NCBI GenBank assembly: GCA_039881145.1
Contig: JAYKKI010000133.1
Location: forward strand, 2,746,501-2,810,500
DNA length: 64,000 nucleotides
Reading direction: 5' to 3'
DNA from: Druceiella hillmani
Lineage: Eukaryota > Arthropoda > Insecta > Lepidoptera > Hepialidae
The position numbers were made by a program, and so were the translations under genes. This document shows positions 22,896 through 34,814 of this stretch, in pieces. Within the stretch, counting starts at the first letter, position 1. Each line of letters opens with the position of its first letter. The notes beneath the pieces are model-generated. The model was not told where the DNA came from and made no database searches. It saw only the letters and a program-made list of their open reading frames with translations.

Positions 22896-22969
22896 ATTGG
22901 CCGCTGACCGAGCGGATCCGGACTCATATCTGAACGGCTGTGAGAGATTGCTACCGTGATAATAAGTCC

Positions 22970-22972
<3 letters not shown>
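22896..22972 (+). repeat. tRNA-derived SINE head or tRNA pseudogene
   Basis: TGACCGAGCGGATCC followed by GGACTCATATCTG, an ACGGCTGTGAGAG variable-arm-like part and GATTGCTACCGTG resembles a type II (Leu/Ser-like) tRNA. The A box corresponds to GACCGAGCGG and the B box to GAGAGATTGCTACC (canonical GGTTCGAATCC-type), degraded. It is followed directly by a TA microsatellite, as SINE tails often are. The acceptor and T stems do not close well, so it is not a functional tRNA. Confidence 0.45.

Positions 22973-23037
<65 letters not shown>
22973..23037. repeat. (TA)n microsatellite
   Basis: Pure TA run between the tRNA-like head and the CCTAA-rich tract. Confidence 0.98.
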
Positions 23038-23042
<5 letters not shown>

Positions 23043-23061
23043 CAATTATGTACATAAATAA

Positions 23062-23216
23062 ATAACCTAACCTAACTTAACCTAACATAACAATACCTAA
23101 TATAATCTAACCCAACATAACTTAACCTGCTCTGACCTGATCTGACATAACCTAGCCTAACTTAACTTGACCTAACCTAACATAACCTAATCTAATCTAA
23201 TCCAATTTGACTTAAC
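23062..23216. repeat. Degenerate CCTAA (TTAGG-complement) tract
   Basis: About 155 bases made of pentamers CCTAA, CTTAA, CATAA, TCTAA and CTGAC in register-shifted succession. I count eight exact CCTAA units. This is the C-rich strand of the insect telomere motif, strongly mutated. Confidence 0.8.
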
Positions 23217-24112
23217 CTTGTTTGTGCTTCGCATACTGCTTTTCTAATTAAAAGCACCTGAACTAATGAGATTGAGCAAAAGTCTCTTAGCCGATTCGAC
23301 TTGTCACTAGTCTCATTGCTCGGGTATATCACATAATGCCTTATTAATCAATTGCCCCATAACAAATTTACAAATTAAATGTTAAAACGTCGTTTTTAAA
23401 TCGTAGTATATCATATAATCTCTGGAATAATTTATGTACAATTTGTTTCGTTTCACGTCAACAGTCTACAAGCGAAAGTTATCCGTACATAGGATTCGAC
23501 CAATATGCGGCTCGTGGGATTGTATAAGTATCGGAGATTATTTGATTAACGTTACTTGGAGTCAATTTAATTTCATCAAAATTATGAAAGTGTTTCTTTA
23601 ATAACCAAAGTGTTATAGGGAAAAATGATAAGTATGAACCATATCGCAGTTTATGAATGTGCATTTATGTACACTAGTAGATACGTATGTATTTAGGTAG
23701 TTTTCTAGCCTTCTCAAAGGCTTGTCAAATAGTAATAACTTAAATAAAGCACTTTCAAATAGTAACAACTTATCCCATCCAAACCGTATAAATTAAGGGT
23801 TCTCCTAACCTTTCCCACTTACTGATTATACAAAAAACATATGATATAATAAAAATTACGCCCCGATTTTTCGGCAAACTTTGGTATCATCTGGTAAATC
23901 TGTGCTATCATAATTCTGACTTAATTTTTAAGTAGATTACTTTGTACAATAAAAGATAAATTTGTTTGGTTATAACTTTTCAGATTGTGAAAACATATTA
24001 CAAAAGTAAGAAATAAAATTATTTGCCTGTAAAAAATTAAGAGGGTAATTAGCTAATTAGAGTATAATCTCATGTACTTATATTCTCAATTAATTTTATA
24101 ATTGAACAATAC

Positions 24113-24157
24113 ATGCACGCACGCCGGCACGCGTACTCGCACGCACGCACGCAGACG
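24113..24157. repeat. (GCAC)n-like simple repeat
   Basis: Degenerate ACGC/GCAC tetramer run, the most GC-rich short tract in the neighbourhood. Confidence 0.9.
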
Positions 24158-24159
24158 AC

Positions 24160-24213
24160 AGACATATTCACGCATACACACATATGTATGTGTGCGTATG
24201 CGTGAATATGTCT
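24160..24213. repeat. 54-bp near-perfect palindrome
   Basis: AGACATATTCACGCATA with its continuation CACACATA is followed without a real loop by TATGTGTG, CG and TATGCGTGAATATGTCT. The arms match except for a two-base insertion. It immediately follows the GCAC repeat. Confidence 0.9.
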
Positions 24214-26360
24214 GTAGTGTATGCGACTATTTATAAACTATATGAACTTTCAAGGTGATCTTGGATTACGTGCCCAAGTATCAGAATTAATGAATATATA
24301 TTAAAGCCACTTCGAAATTCAAAATCTTGGTACATTAACCAGAAAATTAACAAGTGTCCATTAAATTCTCAATGTTACAAAACTTCTAACAATATGATAG
24401 AAATAACATCAATAGCTGTGCGCATTGGTTTATATTACTAATTTCATTTTTTTTGTTTTTATCACATACTTATACCAAACAACTCTAATATTCTAATAAT
24501 GAACAACAAATTTAAAATGCATTATTGACTTCTTTCCCGTGTCCGCAATAGTCAGAACTGTTTACACACTGTTGTATAAACAGTTGCTACATACCGAGTG
24601 TTGTCAAATATTTTGTTTGTACTCACATACCATACATATGTATACTGTATGATAATATGAATTTTTTTTCTTATTTTAATTTGTAAATTAAACAAAACTT
24701 TAAAATTGTTTATCTTTATTTTGTTGAATTACTTACATTATACATTCTGAAATACTTACAAACGAGATTGAAAAATTATTTTTTATATTAAATTTTAAAA
24801 ATGCTAAATCATGGAGAGGAAATACAAGGATTAATACATTTTATATGTACTCGTCCTTATATTTTGTTTTTATATAAACATATATCTTGTATACATAGCT
24901 GCTCATCTAAGTTAAAAATCTGTTAAGGTAAAATGTCGTTTATTATAAAATATTAAAAAATACTGTATAAAATGCCACGGATATTTATATAAAATATTCC
25001 ACAATCCATGAACATGCGCTGATCGAGTTAATTACTTCTGGGGACAAGTCGATGAAAAAATACTTTTTATTGCAAGGTTAAAAATTTTATATTTAAAGCA
25101 ATTAGTAAAAGAATTAAAAAAAGAATATAATTAAAATTAACAATATTCTTAAATAAATAAAAGCCTTACATTTTTATATATTTGCTTATGGCCCCTAGCT
25201 CATTTACCGATATTACTAATTAAATCAGGTCACTGATTTGTAGCGATAAATTTCACTCGCTTAACACAATTTTTCCATCAAAAATAAAAGCCACAGCATA
25301 TTTCATTTATGCTTTATCATCCGGCGCCCTGTTACATAATTATGGTGAACAGTTTTATTTATTGCCCCCTAGTGATAGCTTTATGGACTTTGAAGTAACA
25401 TTAAATACTACGTACCAGATTTATTGTAATAAAAACCATGAGGCAATTTTATGATAACTACGGAGACGTGATGAAAGTCGACAAAAATCAGATCGAGAGG
25501 GTTTAAGGCTTGCAAATATAACCTGATAGGCCTTGAAAAGGAAAACGCAATTGCTGTGATGATAATAGCTTAAAATCTATGAGTTGTCTGATTCAAGCGT
25601 AAGAGCGCAAAATACATTAAGAAAACTTAAATCGACTGCACAAAACACCTCCATGCAAATGACGAAGTATATAATCTTTTAAAATTATAATTCAAAAACG
25701 GCTTTATATGTAAAAAATATGTAGATGAACTCTAAAATGCACTAAAACTCCCTATAAAACCAAAAAGCTATCAGAAAGTAAATATAATATTCACAATTGA
25801 ACAAAAACTTAAATGTGTCAATTGATACAAATTGTGATGAAGAAGTTAATAACTCCATAAGAAGTTTCGTCAATTTCATTGCATACATACAATTTTTAAA
25901 TTGATTTCATTTCTATAAATTTGAACGAAAAATATATTACAATTATTTATTTTTTTGAAAAGATCTTTAATAGCCACTTCATTCACATAAAACTTTATTC
26001 GTGATTGAATTTAATACTCCGGACGAGGTATTTAGGAATACAAATTCTACAATAAATATGCAAAGCCGGCAAAGCTATTCCATAAAAATTTGCCTTCTTT
26101 GATCATCAGATTGTATAACAATCTGATAACCAATGGTATTTTTCTGGAAGGGATCCACATGGGAAACGAGAAATAAATTCTTTATGGTTATCTTCTTTCC
26201 AAAGCCTAACGATTCTCAAGTTCAACACCAACACCAATCCATGATCTGAATGTTTTTTTCCAAAAAATATGTTATACTCTGTTTATGAAATTATATCGGT
26301 ACAATTTACGTTAAGTTATTGAAAGCTAGTGATACACTTGTTGTAGATCTGTAAGTAATT

Positions 26361-26682
26361 ATTGGGTTGGTAGAAAAGTAAATAAAGTTTTTTGAGAGTT
26401 TCCATCTTTTTTAAAAAACAAAAAACTACATAGAGTACCATAATGCAAAGTGTTGGAAATCGTCATTATTTACCGGAACATGGAAGTGACACGAAATCAT
26501 CATAAAAATGCGATTTTGATCAAGCCTAACCTCATATTAACTGGCAGCAGAACTCAGTTGCAGTCACGTGCTGGTATTAAAACATTTGCATCAAATGAGT
26601 AAGTTAGGGATATGGACACCACATAACCTGACCAATGCACAGTTAGACCAACGTACCAGTATATACATACACACACACACAC

Positions 26683-26770
<88 letters not shown>

Positions 26771-27260
26771 GTCAATATTCTTTTTGTAAGATGAATCTAA
26801 CACTAGCTTGACCAATTGCTAACTAGAGAGGAAAAGTGGATTTTGTAAGTAAACTATACGCGTAAGCTGCAATGGACAATCTCTTTCGAAAACCCGATAC
26901 CGATTCCAAAAAGTGAACTTCATCAATAGAACGTTTTATTATGTGTATTTTTTATTGGGATGTACTACCACAAAAGACCAAGACAGACTCAATAATAGAC
27001 TGCAATCCATTTGACCGACTTCGCACAAGAATACAAAATAAATCTAAAGAACACTGAAAAGTTCATTTACGCCCGACTTGGCTAATATCGCCCCCAGAAG
27101 CTACTGGATATTCATTAGAAGATTCTATCAAATTCGTCATATTTCTCAGACTTTGCGTCAGCAGATTTTTATTTATTTCAGTCTTTAAATAATCAAATTT
27201 AAGATAAAGAGATATTTAGATTTAGAGCTGATATTTTTACAAGAAGAGAATTGAGTCATT
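26361..27260 (+). pseudogene. mariner transposase pseudogene split by a TA expansion
   Basis: The left end TATTGGGTTGGTAGAAAAGT matches the terminal repeat of mori/irritans-type mariners. Coding remnants in order: LVLKHLHQMSKLGIW followed by TPHNLT (helix-turn-helix linker with the W-V-P-H-x-L motif, about 26572-26640); an AC/TA microsatellite at 26660-26768 interrupting the frame; REEKWIL-stop-VNYTRKLQW (about 26824-26880), where the first catalytic Asp of G-D-E-K-W reads Glu; IPIPKSELHQ and NVLLCVFF, with YWD, the second Asp, in a neighbouring frame (about 26960); and SDFASADFYLFQSLNN (about 27150-27195), corresponding to the PDLAPSD block that holds the third Asp. The N-terminal 100 or so codons are largely deleted. 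Stops and frame changes make it inactive. I could not find the 3' terminal repeat. Length of the region, about 0.9 kb, is somewhat short of the usual 1.3 kb. Confidence 0.85.
26660..26768. repeat. (AC)n(TA)n compound microsatellite
   Basis: AC run followed by two TA runs, inside the mariner coding remnant. Long Tyr-Ile frames on both strands here are translations of this repeat. Confidence 0.97.
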
Positions 27261-27264
27261 AAAG

Positions 27265-27600
27265 CATCATTATGCACACAAAAGATTATGTTTGCATGAT
27301 GATGCAGTTTGCATGATTGCTTAATCATAAAAAAATCGATTGATCTACACGTATTAGTTTAGACTATTAACACAATCAGCCATGTAAATTTTTTTCTTCA
27401 AATAATAACTTGAAGTAATCAGGTGTTTATTAAACTTGTGATTACTTCGAGTTTTATGGTAAAATATAATAAATTAAATATTATAGATAAACAACAAATA
27501 TTGTTGTATTTACAAGAATTGTAGCCGAGCTCATTTATTATACGAGATACAAGCAGACCTTACTGCTTTGCTTATCTCTTTAAACGTATATAATACAAAC
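27265..27600. other. Non-coding stretch
   Basis: Nothing recognisable apart from two local repeats of TTTGCATGAT at about 27290-27320. Confidence 0.4.
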
Positions 27601-27608
27601 GTAGGAAA

Positions 27609-27892
27609 ATAAATTTTGGAATCTTAATACAACTTTTACGTAAATCAATATTTCATGAATTTTTGCTTGATAATTAAAGTATAGAAAGCAAATTTATAAA
27701 ACTAATTATTGAATGGAATATATTTATGTAATATAAATCTAATTATTGAATGGAATATATTTATGTAATAAATTTAGGAATCTTAATACAACTTTTACCT
27801 AAATAAATATTTCATGAATTTTTGCTTGATAGTTAAAGTATAGAATGCAAATTTATAAATCTAATTATTGAATGGAATATATTTATGTGATA
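27609..27892. repeat. 159-bp direct duplication with internal 37-bp duplication
   Basis: ATCTTAATACAACTTTTAC occurs at 27621 and 27780, 159 bases apart, and the following 100 bases match with a few changes. The segment TAATTATTGAATGGAATATA occurs at 27703, 27740 and 27862. The first unit therefore contains an extra 37-bp duplication. Confidence 0.93.
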
Positions 27893-28243
27893 TCAGTCAA
27901 TAGAACGGAAAATTTCTAAAGATGAAATTAATTAAATAATTTCATCCGATAAATAAATGGTAGGGTGACATATAAACATAAATATTGATAGTAAGCATTT
28001 GAATATTATTTTTGTAAATGTTTTAATTACATTAAAAATTTTGTTTCAATTTGGTTCAATGATTTAATTTTTTATAGCATTCCTATAATGTGTACCCGTT
28101 ATTGTATAAAGCCAAGATAGTTTATTTAATTGTATAATCTCTAGAATCGGCAAAATGAAGAATATTATCAAAAGCAAATCCCTAATAAATATAACGTGAA
28201 TATTGAATAAAGTGTGTCTAACAATACGTATTATTATTTTTTA

Positions 28244-28244
<1 letters not shown>

Positions 28245-28287
<43 letters not shown>

Positions 28288-28297
28288 ATATATATAA
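28245..28297. repeat. (TA)n microsatellite
   Basis: TA run with a TGTA interruption. Confidence 0.97.
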
Positions 28298-28592
28298 CAT
28301 AATTATTTTACATCTTGTATGAATTAGTTTATATTTATCATTGTAATATTTCTCGCAAATGTCGTAATTATCTTGAAAACAGCTTATACCAAATTGAATA
28401 AGTATATCGTGTGAACATGGAAGGGTCATATCAATTGTTTCATATGTTCAAAGTCTTATAGTTTGGAGTGAAGTTGCCGTATTTATCAAATTATTGACAG
28501 ATTTTTTATGTCAATATATTGACGGAATTTCCGGAAAAAAAATGCAGACGATTGGAGATAATAAATTTATAACTTTGTTTACAACAAAATAT

Positions 28593-28594
<2 letters not shown>

Positions 28595-28647
<53 letters not shown>
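28595..28647. repeat. (TA)n microsatellite
   Basis: Pure TA run followed by ACATAGACATATAC-type degenerate repeat. Confidence 0.97.
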
Positions 28648-28650
<3 letters not shown>

Positions 28651-30574
28651 GACATATACATATACCATACCCACATTGTGACGCTTTTCCACAAATGAAC
28701 ATTTATTTTACTCACAATTCATAATTATTATCCGAGTATAGAGACTAGCTTAATTTTATTTCCGTAGTCATGAGCTTAATGTAAAGAAACACTATAGTGT
28801 TATCGTAATCCTAATTTCTGTTAAACGCGAATAGCGAAAGTTTAAAATAAACAATCTATACAAAACAGATAAACATACGATTGTACATTAATAAAACTTA
28901 TGATCATATCGCTTTTTTCTTTTTGATTTACTTTTTTTTTCAAACTATTATCACATAACCTTCTAATCCATAGTATATACAATAAATTTTCCTCATAAAT
29001 ATTTATATTTCTTTGACTTCATTGAAATATTTTAACGATTTAATGATATGTACATAGAAGAAAAAATTTGGATGTGAGATTAAATATTTTACTGATACGC
29101 CCAGGAGAGCTCATGGTTTTAAAAATTCGTGACAACGCAGGCTACAGGATATGGGAAAAAGCAATACGATGACTTTTCAAGCGTTACCATAAAAATTAAA
29201 TGCTTAAAATAGTATAACATGATCATGTAATGTGATCACATAATTTGATGCGAAATGTCATACAGATTTTGAAACCTGCCAAAGCTAATGTTGCAAGGCA
29301 GGATTTTGTAATAACTCTGATTCAAATACATAAAAAATTAAAAGTGAGCAAAAGCGCCTCGTTTTTCCTTAACGCTTTCCTTAGATGCAACGAGTAACAA
29401 TATTTCCTGAACCAATGCTGATGTTGTTTTATTTGTTCGGTTTGGTATTTATTATTGAATTATCTATGGACGATATCTGAATTAATTATAAAAAGTGGTA
29501 AAAAAGATAGATTTTAAAAACTTATCCGATGGTGCACACTACCTGTTATACGTGATGTAAAGTTTTGGCCCATATTTTAAAATTTATGGAATGTTACATC
29601 ATGGAAATTGTATTACGAATTAATTGACATCTACGAGTATGTGCAAAATTTCATTAAATAAATCTAAAACTGTAGAAACTGTAGACGAACTCGAGAGGAT
29701 TAGTTGTATAAAATGAATAGTAAAAATTATACGCAAAAATGCTTGACATGCTTTTTTATTTTCAATAATATTTAAAAATTAATTAAATCTAATATCTCAG
29801 AAAATAATGTAATATATAATTTGGTGTATATCGTGCTGTGGCAAAAATTATATGGACAGCAGTCATCTACTGTAGAATCGTATTAGCGCAGATTCGTTAA
29901 TTTATAAACGTACCTTAGCATCTAGGGTGGAGTTATTCCATCTGTCATGACGAAATTATTTCAAAAAAGGAGGTTGTGTACTCATTTCACAAACGAGAAA
30001 ATATTTTTATCTAATTGTATATTTAGGGATGCTTCTGTTGTAACGTAGTGCTTTTGATGTTGAATACCAAAACATTAATATGCACATGTACCAAAATTAG
30101 AAAGAAAATCTTTTGCATCTAAACTTGCTTTGGAAATAACAGCGGCCCATTTTATGATATGTAGTTGAGTTTGTAAAAAGATCATAGAAAATTCAAAGCA
30201 GTAACTTACATCAACTGCAAAAGTAACTCTACATTTTAAAATGTATTCTTACGTGGTTAAAATTTATATTAGGCAATATATGATGAGAAATAACATTTTT
30301 AAATATTTACGTTATGAAAAATTAAATGTTATAAGGAATTTAAAAGAAATACTATTTTCCCTTAAACGGTTATGAGTGCCTAAATATGTACGTAACTCTC
30401 GTAGTTCAAGTTTTACTCATACTTGAGACCTTTTTAGATACTCTAATAATAAAACCTACTCCGCTCCCCTACAATAAACTCGTTAACACAAGCAGTGGGA
30501 AAACCCACACAGACTCGGCTTCCACTGTTGTGTTTGAAACATATAAATGCTGTTGGATGTTCCTAAGAGTTATT

Positions 30575-30660
30575 CTTTGCTAATATCCCACCTGAAAATG
30601 TTGAAATCCAACGAAACCTAGGTCGTGGTTAATAATATATCACGTATTTTCATTTATTTG
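30575..30660 (+). mobile_element. Half-copy M4 of the foldback element (right arm only)
   Basis: Only the right-arm sequence is present: TTTGCTAATATCCCACCTGA, CAACGAAACCTAGGTCGTGG and, more diverged, ATCACGTATTTTCATTTA. No left arm precedes it, so it cannot form the long hairpin. Confidence 0.85.
30588..30628 (+). ncRNA. Hammerhead-ribozyme-like core, M4
   Basis: CCAC, CTGAAAA, helix II GTTG/CAAC with a 5-base loop plus one bulged base, GAAA, CCTAGG, TC, GTGG, 41 nt in all. Helices I and III are intact, but the conserved G of CTGANGA is A here, which should abolish catalysis. Confidence 0.5.
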
Positions 30661-31975
30661 TCTAGAATTATTTCATTTAACTTGCATTAACAAGTTCAAA
30701 AGGTATGGATGCTTTACTTTATGCCCACGATCCTTTATGTCTATCCCTATTTGAATGTGGTTGGCTTTTTTTTTAATATATACATAAACATACATTGCAT
30801 TTCACTTATAAACATAAACATACATTGCATTTCTATCAAAACTATTTACAAACGGTACAATTATTTGTAACGTGTTAATGTATCGGCTAAGTAAATCTTT
30901 TACGGATATGATCATGTTTAATTATATTTTGCTTTGAATTACTAAATATGTTTTGCTTTCCATTACTAAGCACTCTATCTAGAAAATATATTATTCATGA
31001 ATAATTATAATATTTATACAAATATCCTAGATGTAACCTGACAGTGACACGGAGTATGCAATACATGAAATACACACGCATGATCTAATTATTATTTTTC
31101 TACTCTTTTTATGTAAAAGTCTTAAAATATTCTCGTATTAACTGGCCATTTTAATTGTAAAACGTAAAACGATTATTAAACATTACGAGTGACATTCTCA
31201 TTCCCAAAGCTCTCAATCATTTCTTTCAATCTACTTATTTATAATCTAATCCTATGAATTCGTGGATTTTTTTGAGGTAAGGAAAGAGACTTCCATTCCA
31301 CTCCATTGCTAAATAGAGCTAAATAAAATATTAAGGTCTGTCGGAAACTTGATAAGCTTTTTAATAAATTACAACTTTTAAAGCCGCTTTGCCAGGGCGT
31401 TGCTGCAGAGGTTACGAAACAATTGGAGAACGTACAAGTTCAACGCACACTCTTGGTCAATGAATGGCCAAAATTATTTTTTGTTTTTTCTTTTACAACC
31501 GTAATAAATTTTTAATTAAAGAATTGAGATAAAGTAAATGCCGAATGTAAACATTCTTCTTAAAACCTGGGTGGAAAAGTTGCCATGTTTTTTATCGGCC
31601 ATAATTATTGAAGACAATAAATAGATTTACGTGAAATGTGTTGCTATATTAAGTATTTCTATTGTAAATTTTACACAACAGTTTTCCTACATGTGGTATT
31701 CTTATGTTTTGAAATTTATAACTTCTAATATGTAATAGGCCTTATGATTTTTATGAAATAATTTATATTTTAAATTAAATTATGACGTATCGATTGGCTC
31801 CGAGATGGTGCATTTTCACTTTCGAGTTTCCATTAGCAATCGATAACAGCTTAAAACTTTAGTATATTTAAATGTTAGAATAAACAAATTTTAATAGACC
31901 TAGAGTAGAGGTTTGACTACACCTTGGCTTACTGCAATCAGCACAAAATTATGGCAATAAAAAATTTTAAGGCCA
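30640..31975. other. Non-coding stretch
   Basis: A 22-base string ACATAAACATACATTGCATT(TC) is directly repeated at 30782 and 30812. Bases about 31382-31470 are GC-richer than the surroundings without an assignable frame. Otherwise nothing recognisable. Confidence 0.4.
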
Positions 31976-31979
31976 ATCG

Positions 31980-32318
31980 TCTTTTTTTTAAAATATTGAT
32001 CCTACGAATAATTTATGTAGACAAATGTAATTATTTTCAGAAAAATTAATAAGTTGGAATTTTCTTGTAAAACAATTATTACTAAGAATTTTTTTTAACT
32101 TCGAAAAAGAAATTAATCCCGTCTTTTAATTTATATGATGTATTTCATATCATTAATTTAATCCCGCCTATTTCAAGTCTTGTCTCTGCACTAGTAATTT
32201 TAGTGTAAACAATCTGACATACATTTTATATCATATTTTGGTGTTCACATTTTCTAATGTTGATGTATAATTAATTTTATAATTATTATTTCAGCCACCT
32301 ATTTTTCTACACTATTGA
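31980..32318 (+). repeat. Segment X, copy 1 (flank duplicated with the mariner)
   Basis: This non-mariner flank matches 49660-49975 in order and orientation (landmarks GAATTTTTTTT, TTCATATCATTAATT, GACATACATTTTA, TGTATAATTAATTT, CAGCCAC). Together with the mariner fragment that follows it forms a unit of about 0.95 kb present twice. Confidence 0.88.
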
Positions 32319-32321
32319 AAT

Positions 32322-32890
32322 ATTAGGCTGGCAATTTATAAGTCTGCCACTTTTTTCGAGGGATTTCTGGAATGTTGCGGAAGCTTCTAGAATGTTCCTT
32401 GTAGGGTATATAAAGAATGCGGCATTCAAACTTCTGTTCAGTTTGCAATTTAGTTATCGGCGAGTTAAGAATAAATGAAAAATGGAAGTATTTCGAAGTA
32501 AACTTAGAGAACTCTTTCTTCATGAATGTCGTTTAAGGTGAAAAATCAGCGAATCATCACGCAATACATACACAACGAAGGGAGAAGGTATTCCCTCTTC
32601 CAATACAACCAAGCACTGGTTTTAAAGATTCAAAAAAGGAAATTTTGATCTGTCCGATAAACCTCATTCAAAAGACTCCCAACAATTGATTTAAAAGCCT
32701 TATTGAAACCTATCCCAAATTAAGTTAGCGTTATTTTGCAGAGATCCTTTCATGATCTTATACCACAATGGGACAATAATTTCATGCTTTGAGAAAGAAG
32801 TGGAAATATTCCATTTGTCTACCACATGACTGACACTAAAGGAGAGCTAGTGTGTGCTTGGTGCACATAAATTGCAAAGAAATTTAGAGG
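32322..32890 (+). pseudogene. Truncated mariner transposase, copy 1
   Basis: A degraded terminal repeat (TTAGGCTGGCAATTTATAAG) at about 32323 is followed by an ATG at 32482 with MEVFRSKLRELFLHECRLR, then NTYTTKGEGIPSSNTTKHWF and RFKKGNFDLSDKPHSKD. This is the HTH DNA-binding half of a mariner transposase: the W-F-x-R-F-x-x-G-(N/D)-F-D-L-x-D-x-P-(R)-S string is diagnostic. A later block reads FHALRKKWKYSICLPHD, matching the K-W-V-P-H-x-L linker. Three or more stops interrupt it. The DD34D catalytic half is missing. A small hairpin with 12-base arms (CAAGATTGTGGC, 32896-32924) follows. Confidence 0.85.
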
Positions 32891-32989
32891 AAAAACAAGA
32901 TTGTGGCTTTATGCCACGATCTTGTCGTGCGTGCAATTTCCTGTTGTGTATCTTGTTGTGTGTGTAATAAAAAAAGAAGAAAAATGTAA

Positions 32990-34100
32990 CAAATGCACTA
33001 AAATTAATACGCATAATCATTGTTAGTTTTTAATTTCCAACTAATATAGCGAAAACAAAATTTTGGATAAATTATTTTGTGACATGTAACGAGTCAGTCA
33101 AGAGAGAGTAAGCTCGAATATATAAAAAAAACTTTACAATTTCTTAAATTGTCGGAATGTTAAGAATGCCAACTATCAAATCAGGATCGTGCAAAGCTAC
33201 AAAGTTTAAGCGTTGGACTTAATTAAAAGTTTGCTTGAACCTTGATCATGTTTAAATAAACTTAGAAGTTCGAACGATATATACTGGAAGTAATAGCATT
33301 AACGCTTAAGATTACTTCACAACATGTTTGCTTGCTCAACATTTTAAGGAAACTCGTTTCATTACATGCCACCCAAAAGTTGAAGACTGTCTTCGCGATT
33401 AATCAAAGGCGGTGAAAATTTATAACGGTAAAAAGGTGTTGTGTTACAAAAGGTTGCCCGAGCAGAAATTTGTTTTAGCATAATTTTAAACGGATACCGA
33501 TTGAAATTACCTAGGGCTATTTATCTCCTTCTAAATTCAATACATGATAATATATACCGTATAAACCTAGGTATAATACGATGTAATTAATAATATAATA
33601 CAAAGCAAACACATGGCATCGGAAAAGTTGATAATTTATAATTTTATACCTTGGGTAGCGGGGGTTTTCATTTATAATTTCGTTTATACAAATTAGTTTA
33701 TATTCGAGTATTTGAGTATCGTGGGGTTTACAGATGCGTGACACATTTCAATGCAATAAAAATAGGAATTGTGCACAGTATCAGATAGTACGTCATCTGA
33801 AATAAACACACTGAACACAATTTATATTCAAGTATTAACCATAGCACGATAATTAATTATAAATTGAGTTGTAATTATAATGTCCATGTTATTTTAAACG
33901 GGCTATTTACTTTTTTTCCCTCTTGCCTACGTCGAAAATCGTCAACCTCGTTCAAAAATGAGTTCAGTGTTAAGTGGATCCTGTCATCAGCTGCTAGTTC
34001 TGTCAAAAATGCATCGCCGTCATTTGTTTGGAAAAGACTTATCAAGAAAATGCAAATGAGCCCAAACTTATTAAAACTACTTTCATCGTTATGAACCACT
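32990..34100 (+). repeat. Module A, copy 2 (full length)
   Basis: About 1.1 kb colinear with 37485-38720 and with the minus strand of 53860-54960. Shared landmarks in order: AAATTTTGGATAAAT, GCGTTGGACTTAATTAAAAG, GCGATTAATCAAAGGCGGTG, CGGATACCGATT, AAAAGTTGATAATTTA, a TTCGAGTATTTGAGTATCG-type block, and finally a block that reads on the minus strand as FNKFGLICIFLISLFQTNDG (34105-33875). The corresponding minus-strand block in copy 3 reads FVEFGLILLILTSPLFTKHD, so that stretch may once have been coding. Confidence 0.92.
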
Positions 34101-34104
34101 GTCA

Positions 34105-34525
34105 ATACCTTTATTTAGATGATCTCTGAAGTTTGTCGTCAATTGGTTATTTGTACATACATGAATAAAAATACACATGAGTGGGACAGTCCCTATTGGG
34201 AAGCCCCTTTTTTGGGTTCATTAAAAATAGGGGAGTGTTTAATTGTAATTATATATTACTACAGAAAACAAAAGATATAGGGCATAATAACTCAATGTTG
34301 TATGTTTACAAAGTAATAAAATAATGTTTTATTTAAATTTTAATACGTCAATTTTATCAACTATAAGCTTATACCGTTTCGACATTGAATATTTAACAAG
34401 ATAAATGTCAATAAACTATTTTTATTTTGGACGCTATGTTCAAAACAAACTCAAAATCATCACGGATGATTAGAAAATTATGTCGGAACATTTTTCTTGT
34501 AGTATCCCTTTGATAAACATTCACA
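34105..34525 (+). repeat. A-C linker of compound repeat, copy 2
   Basis: Weakly but colinearly similar to the reverse complement of 53380-53860 (landmarks TCAATGTTGTATGTTTA, AACAAGATAAATGTCAATAA, TTTTATTTTGG, AACATTTTTCTTG). No gene. Confidence 0.65.
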
Positions 34526-34529
34526 TCGT

Positions 34530-34810
34530 TCAAGGAATAAGAAAGATTTTCCCACAATTAATTATCCGGGGTTTCTCTTTACAGGTAAGTGAGGTGTCAT
34601 TTGCAAACGTGAAAAGGCTGCTGTTGTGTCCTTGCGTCGTAGCAAGCCTCGGGTTATTTATAAATACCAGGAAAAAGAACGTAAAAATGTCAATGAACCA
34701 TACGATTCACAAAGCGTCAATCTAATAAATTTAATTTCGTTTCGATAAATTGATTTTCAGATACTATATAAAATATTTCTTTTCACATTTTAGTGGTCAC
34801 ATTTAATAAG
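34530..34810 (+). repeat. Module C, copy 2
   Basis: Matches the reverse complement of 53045-53375 with landmarks AATTAATTATC, TACAGGTAA, TGCAAACGTGAAAAGGCTG, TTGCGTCGTAGCAA, TCGGGT(T/C)ATTTATA and CGATAAATTGATTTTCAGAT. The plus-strand open frame 34480-34725 lies over it, but the other copies do not keep that frame open, so I do not treat it as coding. Confidence 0.9.
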
Positions 34811-34814
34811 ATCT

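Larger units (their letters stand above)
23220..26358. other. Non-coding stretch with palindromes
   Basis: No gene recognised in 3.1 kb. It contains a GCAC-rich tract and a 54-bp palindrome near 24.1-24.2 kb (listed separately) and a perfect 10-bp hairpin at 26105-26127 (ATCAGATTGT arms, 3-base loop). Bases 25430-25640 are slightly less AT-rich with no assignable frame. Confidence 0.5.
27900..30575. other. Non-coding stretch with TA microsatellites
   Basis: No gene. (TA)n tracts lie at 28245-28297 and 28595-28647; all Tyr-Ile-rich frames here are their translations. The rest is AT-rich with no recognisable element. Confidence 0.6.

Noticed and set aside
25430..25640. Possible pogo-type transposase remnant (MRQFYDNYGDVMK)
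   Set aside because: Only one short string is suggestive and no adjacent motif follows in any frame.
31382..31470. GC-richer island, possible coding remnant
   Set aside because: None of the six frames gave a recognisable motif.
34480..34725. 81-codon open frame over module C
   Set aside because: Homologous module C copies at 20.9 and 53.2 kb do not keep it open, so it is likely chance.
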